DNA from: an uncultured Bacteroidales bacterium
GTDB taxonomy: Bacteria; Bacteroidota; Bacteroidia; Bacteroidales; Paludibacteraceae
Direction: 5' to 3'
DNA length: 64,000 bases
Assembly (NCBI GenBank): GCA_900316125.1
Contig: ONBO01000002.1
Coordinates: 1 to 64,000, forward strand
Shown here: piece after piece, positions 36,210 to 45,000 of the stretch
Layout of the letters: the number at the start of each line of letters is the position of its first letter
Numbering within the stretch: the first letter of the stretch is position 1
Program-made: the position numbers and the translations under genes
The notes under the pieces: generated by a model
The model's input: only the letters and a program-made list of their open reading frames with translations
What the model was told of the DNA's origin: nothing
Databases searched by the model: none

Positions 36210-36972
36210 ATTTGATTATTCCGTCCATATTCTTGCGCTGTAGCACAAAATTGGAGCCGAGGTACTTCTGCTTAACCACAGGGTTAACAGCAAGTTCCTC
36301 TGCAGTGCCTTGGAACATGATTCTACCCTCAAAAAGCATGTAGGCACGGTCTGTAATACTCAGTGTCTCATGCACATTGTGGTCAGTAATAAGAATACCT
36401 ATATTCTTGAATTTCAGCTTAAATACAATATTCTGAATATCCTCCACCGCTATAGGGTCAACGCCCGCAAACGGTTCGTCAAGCATAATGAACTTAGGTT
36501 CAATAGCAAGGCAGCGTGCTATCTCACAACGGCGACGCTCACCGCCTGAGAGCTGGTCTCCTAGGCTTTTGCGCACCTTCTGCAGGTGAAACTCCTCTAT
36601 AAGAGACTCTAACTTCTCCCTCTGATACTGCTTAGGGAAGTTAGTCATTTCAAGAACCCCCATTATGTTATCCTCCACACTAAGATGGCGGAATACAGAG
36701 GCCTCCTGAGCCAGATAACCTATGCCGGCACGGGCGCGCTTATACACAGGAAACTTTGAAATGTCAAGATCATCAAGATATATCTTGCCTGCGTTTGGTT
36801 TCACCAGTCCGGTGGTCATATAGAAGGTTGTGGTCTTACCTGCACCGTTAGGGCCGAGCAAACCCACAATCTCACCTTGCGTTACTTGTATAGAAACATC
36901 ATTCACCACAGTACGCTTCCCGTACTGCTTGTAAAGATGCTCCGTTCGTAATATTAATTTACTATCACTCAT
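36208..36972 (-). CDS. lptB: LPS export ABC transporter ATPase LptB
   Basis: This 254-residue cytoplasmic ATPase drives LPS extraction by LptFG. It has Walker [10 protein letters not shown] (residues 40-48), a Q-loop in [14 protein letters not shown] (a signature of LptB), ABC signature LSGGERRR (about 141), Walker [13 protein letters not shown] and the H-loop in ITDHNVHET. The ATG at 36972 ([10 protein letters not shown]) is chosen over an in-frame TTG two codons upstream, since GAGGAATT precedes it as a possible ribosome site. It follows the mannose-1-phosphate guanylyltransferase gene after a repeat-filled 59-bp gap. Confidence 0.93.
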   Translation of the reverse strand: MSDSKLILRTEHLYKQYGKRTVVNDVSIQVTQGEIVGLLGPNGAGKTTTFYMTTGLVKPNAGKIYLDDLDISKFPVYKRARAGIGYLAQEASVFRHLSVEDNIMGVLEMTNFPKQYQREKLESLIEEFHLQKVRKSLGDQLSGGERRRCEIARCLAIEPKFIMLDEPFAGVDPIAVEDIQNIVFKLKFKNIGILITDHNVHETLSITDRAYMLFEGRIMFQGTAEELAVNPVVKQKYLGSNFVLQRKNMDGIIK

Positions 36973-37000
36973 ATCCAATTCCTCATATTGTCACTCTGAA

Positions 37001-37034
37001 CAACTTTCAACTCTCAATTATCAACTTTCAACTA
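37001..37034. repeat. TCAACT repeat array between the guanylyltransferase gene and lptB
   Basis: The run CAACTTTCAACTCTCAATT then ATCAACTTTCAACTA consists of heptamer-like TCAACTN units. The final CTA is the minus-strand stop (TAG) of the guanylyltransferase gene. Confidence 0.6.
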
Positions 37035-38117
37035 AATAAACTCCTCTCCATTCTCCATCAGAGAAACATCATTAACAAACTGACGTATACGCTGCTCCTC
37101 TTCCATACGGCATATAAGAAGAGCGTTGTCCGAATCCACAACTACATAGTTTTCAAGTCCCTGAACCACCGCAATCTTACCCTTTGGCACCACTACAATA
37201 TTTCCTTTACTGTCATAGCAGAGTGACTTACCCTTGGGTTTTGCGTTATTATCCTCATCTTTAGGCAGTACATCATGCAGAGAACCCCATGTACCAAGAT
37301 CTGACCATCCAAAATCTCCAAAAAGCACATGTGTATTTGTTGCATGCTCCATGACACCGTAGTCTATTGATATCTTCTGGCATGAAGGGAAATACTCATC
37401 TATGAAAGCCTGTTCTGAATCAGTACCCATAAATGCATGTCCCATCTCAAACTTGGCAAACGTGTCAGGCAGGAACTTACGGAATGCATTACGTATGGTC
37501 TTAACGCTCCAGAAGAACATTCCCGAGTTCCAGTAGAACTCACCGCTCTCCATAAACACCTTGGCAAGCTCAGCATTAGGCTTTTCAGTAAAGGTTTTGA
37601 CTTTTCTGATACCATTCTCCACCTCCTGACCGGCCTGAATATAACCGTAACCAGTCTCAGGGCGTGAAGGTGTGATACCCAATGTCAATATGGCATCATG
37701 ATTAGTTACAAAATCAAGCCCCTTTGCAGCGGCCTCAACAAACTCATCCTCCTTAGTTATAAGATGGTCTGACGGAACCACCACCATAACCCCGTTCTTA
37801 TTTGCGGCATATACTCTTGCGGCTGCGTATGCAATACAAGGTGCTGTGTTACGGCGTGCAGGCTCCAGCAATACCTGACGTGCAGTAACCAAAGGCAGCT
37901 GCTCAAGCACCATATCGCGGTAGGTTTTGTTAGTCACTATCAGGATATTCTCCTTAGGCACCAGCTTTATCATACGGTCATACGTCATCTGAAGGAGAGA
38001 ACGTCCCGTGCCTAAGAAATCAAGAAACTGTTTGGGCCTGGAGTTTCTGCTGTACGGCCAAAAGCGGGCTCCAACTCCGCCGGCCATTATCACGCAGTAG
38101 TTATTGTTTGTTGTCAT
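37032..38117 (-). CDS. manC: Mannose-1-phosphate guanylyltransferase
   Basis: This 361-residue nucleotidyltransferase makes GDP-mannose from GTP and mannose-1-phosphate, a donor for surface glycans. The N-terminal signature is MAGGVGARFWPYSR (11-24), with RPKQFLDF after it. VVPSDHLI and the metal/sugar region GYGYIQAG and FWNSGMFFW-type strand (EFYWNSGMFFW) follow, then VMEHATN and FGWSDLGTW. The protein is the short form without the phosphomannose isomerase domain. It has a good promoter at 38150-38181. Confidence 0.92.
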   Translation of the reverse strand: MTTNNNYCVIMAGGVGARFWPYSRNSRPKQFLDFLGTGRSLLQMTYDRMIKLVPKENILIVTNKTYRDMVLEQLPLVTARQVLLEPARRNTAPCIAYAAARVYAANKNGVMVVVPSDHLITKEDEFVEAAAKGLDFVTNHDAILTLGITPSRPETGYGYIQAGQEVENGIRKVKTFTEKPNAELAKVFMESGEFYWNSGMFFWSVKTIRNAFRKFLPDTFAKFEMGHAFMGTDSEQAFIDEYFPSCQKISIDYGVMEHATNTHVLFGDFGWSDLGTWGSLHDVLPKDEDNNAKPKGKSLCYDSKGNIVVVPKGKIAVVQGLENYVVVDSDNALLICRMEEEQRIRQFVNDVSLMENGEEFI

Positions 38118-38149
38118 CAGGGGTCAAAAAACGTTTGTAATTGAAAGTA

Positions 38150-38181
38150 CAAAAGTAACACTTTGTGTTTGGATGTGCAAA
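38150..38181 (-). promoter_or_regulatory. Promoter of the guanylyltransferase gene
   Basis: On the minus strand TTTG (38181-38178), a 20-bp spacer and TACTTTTG (38157-38150). The leader to the ATG at 38117 is about 28 nt. Confidence 0.6.
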
Positions 38182-38189
38182 TAAAATTG

Positions 38190-39071
38190 CTATCTGAAGT
38201 TAACGGTAACTTTAAGACCAGCCTCCCAGAACCCGAGCGAACTTACTGAGTTGGTTACAGAAAGTACATCTACAGTGGCTGCAGGCGCCTTTGGATTCTC
38301 TCCTATGCAGTGCACATACACCATGCTGTTCACACTGTTACGGCTAAAGGCGTTATACACGCAGTAGTCAAAATATACGCCTACCCCGATGCCAGGACCG
38401 TTCTTGATTTTAATTTCATAGCCAACATCGCCGCCGGCAAAGAGCTGGAACTTAGGAGTATTCCATGAGCCGCTTGATTTTACAGTATAATCATCTACGC
38501 GGCCTGTAAAGGGCTCATCCACAAGCGTTACTCCGTACTTGGCGTAATATGCCGTAATGTGTATGTCATCAGCAGTCTGGTTGTACATTCCTGCAAGCGG
38601 GAAAGCCATTCTAACACCAGCATTAAAATAGAGGCCGTTAAACAGGAAGGAGAACATGGCGGGTATCTGCAACTGCACTTGCGATACTTGAGCCTTAACG
38701 TTCTCAGCTGTCACGGTATAGTCAAGGCGGTCACCTTCAGTATCATATGCGCTATACTGGTCTTTTATAGAGCCGCTAATATTAGCCGAGCAATAGCCAA
38801 GACTAAGCCCTGTTCTAAAGCCTAAAAACGGGTATCTTACGTGACTGCGGTCAAAATAGTACGTGTATTCAGCATCAAGCCTTGCTGCAAAGCCCATGGA
38901 GCCTTTAATGCCGGCATCGGGAGTTGATATTGAAGACACACCGCCTCTCGCCCCTACTCCAAACTGGTGCATGGCCTGATTGAACCTTGATGCGGCGTGA
39001 GCGCAAATCACACTCAGAAGCAGCATTGCGCCAAGCGTCACTCTCTTTACTATTTGACTCCTAATTATCAA
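38190..39071 (-). CDS. Outer-membrane beta-barrel protein, partner of the giant repeat protein
   Basis: This 293-residue protein has a signal peptide (MIIRSQIVKRV...SVICAHAA), then FGVGARGGVSSI, an OMP/PorT-like N-terminus, followed by alternating barrel strands (RLDAEYTYYF, GFRTGLSLGYC, LYFNAGVRMAFPL, GIGVGVYFDYCVYN) and a final strand EAGLKVTVNFR. The frame starts with TTG at 39071, overlapping the stop of the giant repeat gene (TTGA). A GTG at 39041 is an alternative start. The overlap means coupled translation, so the barrel may export, anchor or stabilise the repeat protein, as SprF does for SprB. It does not show the PorP/SprF N-terminal pattern, so this role is inferred. Confidence 0.75.
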   Translation of the reverse strand: MIIRSQIVKRVTLGAMLLLSVICAHAASRFNQAMHQFGVGARGGVSSISTPDAGIKGSMGFAARLDAEYTYYFDRSHVRYPFLGFRTGLSLGYCSANISGSIKDQYSAYDTEGDRLDYTVTAENVKAQVSQVQLQIPAMFSFLFNGLYFNAGVRMAFPLAGMYNQTADDIHITAYYAKYGVTLVDEPFTGRVDDYTVKSSGSWNTPKFQLFAGGDVGYEIKIKNGPGIGVGVYFDYCVYNAFSRNSVNSMVYVHCIGENPKAPAATVDVLSVTNSVSSLGFWEAGLKVTVNFR

Positions 39072-42000
39072 CGTTTCTTTACTATATACTTGAACGTCTC
39101 CTTACCCTTTGATGTCCACACAACCACAATGTATGTGCCTGCATTTTGCTCTGCGTTGAACATCGCCGTGGCCTCTCCATTAGTACGGAAACTGCGATAC
39201 AGACGTCCTGTAACATCATACACATAGACCTCAGCCACCTCCTGCGGCAAGTCTCTAACCTCTATCTCCTGCTGAGGATATGCTATAGTAGGGCTGACCG
39301 CCATAGCACGCTTTGTACTTCCTTTAGGGGCATAGTGGAACACCACAGTACGCATAAGTCCGTTACAGCCCACCTCTGAGGTCTGCCACGGCAGGTCTAT
39401 GAGGGCGTAGTAGTCTCCTGTGCTATTCAGGTTGCTGTTTATGGTGTAATAGTAGCCAGTGCCCACTTTCTCATCGTCGCGCTCTCCGCTATCCAGATTG
39501 TCCATCTCACCAACCACTCTGTACCACTCCACTATGTTCTCATTCAGGTTGTAGCCCATATCCTTTATGGCATTGGCGTTCAGCATCAGGAGCCAGTCAT
39601 ACTTTGCCACTGCCGGAGCGTTAGCGCACTCCGGGGTGTTATCGGCGGTCTGGTGCACCGGTATAGCCGTATAAGTTGCAGTATAATCCTTAGCACCTCT
39701 TACCACCTCGATGTCAGAATCCCAACCTTTGAATGTATAGGTGTATTTAGCCGTTTCCTGCTTAGTTGGGGTCTCTCCAGTGTATGCTGGAGTTGAGCCG
39801 TAAGCAAGTTCTTCACTTTGAAGTTCTGCACCATCTTCATTTAGGAAACGTACCGTGTACTTATTTGTTGTACTACTGAACTGTGCGGTATAGGTTTGTG
39901 CACCAACTACACTTGTGATTTCCGGACTCCAGCCTGAGAAAGTATAGGTAAACTCAGCATCAGCAGGCTTCCATGGGGTTATGCTTGTATAGACTGGAGT
40001 CTGACCATACTCCACTGGAGTGATTTGCAGCTCAAAACCATCATAGTTCACAAAGGCAATGGGATACTTGTTAACAGTAGAGGTATAAGTTGCAGTGTAA
40101 TCCTTTGCTCCAGTAACCTCCACTATCTCAGAGTCCCAACCACTAAACATATAGGTATATTGAGCGGTAGCCTGCTTGGTTGGAGTTGCGCCAGCGTATA
40201 CAGGAATTGTACCATAGGCAAGTTCTTCACTTTGAAGTTCTGCCCCATCTTCATTTAGGAAACGTACTGTGTACTTATTAGTTGTACTACTGAACTGAGC
40301 GGCATAGGTCTGAGCAGATGTTACACTTGTGATTTCTGGAGACCATCCAGTAAATATGTATGTATGTTCAGCATCCGCAGGTTTCTCTGGGGTTTCGCCA
40401 GTATAACTTGGAGTCTGACCATACTCTACATCACTACTCTGCAACTCCTCACCATTGTAATTCTCAAAGGTTATGAGATACTTGTTTGTAGTTGACGTAT
40501 AAGTAGCAGTATAATCCTTTGTTCCAGTAACTTCTGCAATCTCAGAATCCCAGCCTTTGAATGTATATGTGTATTGTGCCGTAGCATCCTTGGTTGGTGT
40601 CTCTCCAGTGTATGCCGGGGTTGTACCATACTCAAGTTCTTCACTTTGAAGCTCAGTACCATCATCATTGAGGAAGCGTACCACATACTTGTTTGTGGTA
40701 GGTGTGTAAGTTGCAGTATAGTCTTTTGCTCCTGTAACCGCCTCTATATCACTATCCCAACCATTGAATGTGTAGGTATATTGTGCCGTAGCATCCTTGG
40801 TCGGAGTCTCACCAGTGTATGCAGGGGTTGCACTGTAATCAAGCTCATCACTCTGAAGTTCAGTTCCGTCATCATTGAGGAAGCGCACTGTGTACTTGTT
40901 TGTGGTTGGTGTATAAATTGCAGTGTAATCCTTAGCACCAGTAACTTCCGCTATTTCACTATCCCATCCTGCAAAGGTATAGGTATATTGTGCCGTAGCA
41001 TCCTTGGTTGGAGTCTCACCAGTGTATTCAGGAGTTGCACCATAATCAAGTTCCTCACTTTGAAGCTCTGTACCATCATCATTTAGGAAGCGTACAGTGT
41101 ACTTGTTTGTGGTTGGTGTATAAGTTGCTGTGTAATCCTTAGCACCTGTAACGTCTGCTATCTCACTATCCCAACCTGCAAATGTATAAGTATACTGTGC
41201 AGTAGCATCCTTAGTCGGAGTCTCTCCTGTGTAAGCAGGAGTTGCACCATAGGCAAGTTCCTCACTCTGAAGCTCTGTGCCGTCCTCGTTCAGGAAGCGC
41301 ACCACGTACTTGTTCACTTCATTATCATACTGGGCGGTGTAAGTTGCAGCCCCTGTAACCATAACCACCTCTGGCGACCAGCCACTAAAGACGTATGAGT
41401 ATTGTGCAGTTGCCTGCTTGACTGGGATGTTTCCCTCGTAAACTGGGATTGAGCCATACTCCACCTCTGTGCTTTGCAATTCTGTACCATCATAATTTAC
41501 AAACTTGATTTCAAACTTTTCAGCCTCTCTAACACAACGCACTGTGTAAATATGCGATTTCGCCGATGTGTAGCCAACATTTCCCACAATAACTAACGCA
41601 TCACCATCCACGTTCATATAATCAGCAAAGGTATTGCTTTTAGCAGACGCAGTAGTAAACTTAGCGTAAGTACCTATGCCATATATAGTTTTTCCAACGC
41701 CCCTATCTACAGGAAGTAGTGAGAATCCGTATGTATCCAGGCCATTACCTTTATTTGTATTAGGGGCCCACCCCGATGTTGCTTTCAGGTGCTTAGCGGC
41801 AGTTCCTTCACCCTTACCGTCCGTATTCTCTATGTAATCAATCAATTGCAACCATTCTGCATCAGATGGAACATGGTATCCATTAGGGCATATACCTTGG
41901 CGTGGACTATTAAACTCCCTTGTCTGAGCCCTTGATTCACCCTCTGACAATCCAAGCGCAGCCGCCCAATTGTACAACAGACCTAAGTAATCCCATTGCT

Positions 42001-45000
42001 CATCTGTGAAAGTATTGTTCGGTGAAATTGTAACATTAGCTCCTTCAGTGAAACAACCAGTATAATACGGTGCGTAGATTGCTGACGAAGATGTAGAAAA
42101 GGACTGTCCTGCCTTTTCACTCTCGGTGTCATACTTGTTGCAGCGCATATTCTCTGCAAGCCATAGCTGAGAGCCAATCTTGACTACATTATACTTATTT
42201 CCACAAATATCAGTTACAATTTCAATGGAATGGCTGTTCTCCGGCGGATCAGAAGACTTAACTAATCTACTGAATTGAGCAGTACAGGTTTGGCCAGCTG
42301 TAACAGTTGTGATTTCTGGGATCCAACCTTCAAATGTGTACGTAAAGTCCTTATCCGCTGGTTTCTCTGGGGTTGCCCCTGTGTAAGTTGGCGTTTGACC
42401 ATACTCCACTTCAACACTCTGCAACTCTTCTCCATTATAATTCTTAAATACTATAGTATACTTATTCACGGTGCTGGTGTAGGTTGCTGTGTAATCTTTT
42501 GCACCTGTAACCTCTGCTATCTCACTATCCCAACCCGCAAAGGTGTAAGTATATTGAGCCGTAGCATCCTTGGTTGGAGTCTCTCCAGTATATGCAGGAG
42601 TTGCTCCATACTCAAGCTCTTCACTTTGCAGTTCTGTACCATCTTCGTTCAGGAACCTGATAATGTATGTATTTGTTGTGTTTCTGTACTGTGCTGTATA
42701 GGTTTGAGCCGCTATTACTGTTGTGATTTCCGGACTCCAACCATTAAACACATAGGTATTTTCAGCATCTGATGGTTTCTCTGGCGTTTCACCAGTGTAG
42801 TTTGGTGTCTGGCCGTACTCTACTTCATCACTCTGCAACTCTTCTCCGTCATAGTTCTCAAAAGTTATGAGATACTTGTTTGTAGTTGGTGTGTAGGTTG
42901 CTGTGTAATCTTTTGCTCCAGTAACAGCCTCTATATCACTATCCCAACCATTGAACGTGTAAGTATATTGAGCCGTAGCATCCTTGGTTGGAGTCTCTCC
43001 AGTATATGCAGGAGTTGCTCCGTAATCAAGCTCTTCACTCTGCAATTCAGTACCGTCCTCATTCAGGAACCTTACCACGTACTTGTTAGTGGTTGGTGTG
43101 TAGGTTGCAGTGTAATCCTTAGCACCAGTTACTTCTGCCATATCACTATCCCAACCTGCAAAAGTATATGTATACTGAGCCGTAGCATCCTTGGTTGGAG
43201 TCTCACCAGTGTATTCAGGAGTTGCGCCATATTCAAGTTCTTCACTTTGCAGTTCTGTACCATCATAATTCAGGAAGCGCACTGTGTACTTGTTAGTAGT
43301 AGGAGTATATGTTGCAGTGTAATCCTTAGCACCAGTAACCTCTGCTATCTCAGAATCCCAACCTGCAAAAGTATAGGTATACTGTGCAGTTGCATCCTTA
43401 GTTGGGGTTTCACCTGTGTATGCCGGGGTTGCACCATACTCAAGCTCTTCACTCTGCAATTCAGTACCATCTTCATTCAAGAACCTTACCACGTACTTGT
43501 TAGTGGTTGGAGTATAGGTTGCTGTATAGTCTTTTGTTCCTGTAACCTCTGCTATCTCAGAATCCCAACCTGCAAATGTATAAGTATATTGAGCCGTAGC
43601 ATCCTTAGTTGGAGTCTCTCCTGTATATGCAGGAGTTGCACCATATTCAAGTTCCTCACTTTGCAGTTCCGTACCGTCCTCATTCAGGAACCTGATAATG
43701 TATGTGTTTGTTGTGTTTCTGAACTGTGCAGTATAGGTTTGAGCCGCTATTACTGTTGTGATTTCCGGACTCCAACCATTAAACACATAGGTATTTTCAG
43801 CATCTGCTGGTTTCTCTGGCGTTTCACCAGTGTAGTTTGGTGTCTGGCCGTACTCTACTTCATCACTCTGCAACTCTTCTCCGTCATAGTTCTCAAAGGT
43901 TATGAGATACTTGTTAGTAGTAGGAGTATAGGTTGCTGTATAGTCTTTTGCGCCAGTAACCGCTGTAATCTCAGAATCCCAGCCCTTGAAGGTGTAGGTG
44001 TATTGTGCGGTGGCTGGCTTGGTCGGGGTTTCTCCTGTGTAAGCAGGGGTTGCACCGTAGGCAAGCTCCTCACTCTGAAGCTCTGTGCCATCATCGTTCA
44101 AGAACCTGATAAGGTACTTGTTAGTTGTGTTGCGGAACTGGGCTGTATAGATTTGAGCTTTTGTTACTGATGTGAGTTCTGGAGACCAGCCTGTGAATAC
44201 GTAAGTATTCTCTGCATCTGCTGGCTTCTCTGGAGCCTCACCTGTGTAGGCTGGGGTTTGACCGTACTCCAATTCTCCGCTCTGGAGTTCTTCTCCGTCA
44301 TAGTTCTCAAAAGTTATGAGATACTTGTTTGTAGTTTGTGCGTAGGTTGCTGTGTAATCTTTTGCTCCTGTAACTACCTCGATGTCACTATCCCAACCAT
44401 TGAACGTGTAAGTATATTGAGCCGTAGCATCCTTAGTTGGAGTCTCACCTGTGTATGCTGGAGTTACACCATACTCAAGTTCCTCACTCTGAAGTTCAGT
44501 TCCGTCATCATTGAGGAATCGTACCACATACTTGTTTGTGGTAGGTGTGTAGGTTGCTGTGTAGTCCTTAGCGCCAGTTACAGCCACTATATCATTATTC
44601 CAGCCCGCAAAGGTGTAGGTATATTGTGCCGTAGCATCCTTGGTCGGGGTCTCACCAGTGTATGCAGGAGTTGCGCCATAATCAAGTTCAGAGCTTTGCA
44701 GCTCTGTGCCGTCATCATTCAGGAAGCGCACCACGTACTTGTTCACCTCATTATCATATTGGGCGGTATATGTTGCAGCCTCTGTTACAACAGCCACCTC
44801 TGGAGACCAGCCGCTGAAGGTGTAGGTATATTGAGCATCAGCATCCCGTACAGGCGTATCACCTTTGTATTCAGGCAGTGAGCCATACTCCACTTCTGTG
44901 CTTTGCAGTTCTGTACCATCATAATTTACAAACTTTATTTCAAACTTTTCTGGGTTCTTTACACAGCGCACACACAATGCAGTGCTTTTGCTTTTTATTT

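Noticed and set aside
42968..44170. A 400-codon plus-strand frame antisense to the repeat gene
   Set aside because: It is the mirror of the near-identical InlB repeats and repeats with the same period, with Cys/Ser/Ile-rich non-protein-like composition. It has no promoter or start context.
39660..44950. CRISPR-like regular repeats
   Set aside because: The ~205-bp units are in-frame protein repeats without unique spacers, and no cas genes are present.
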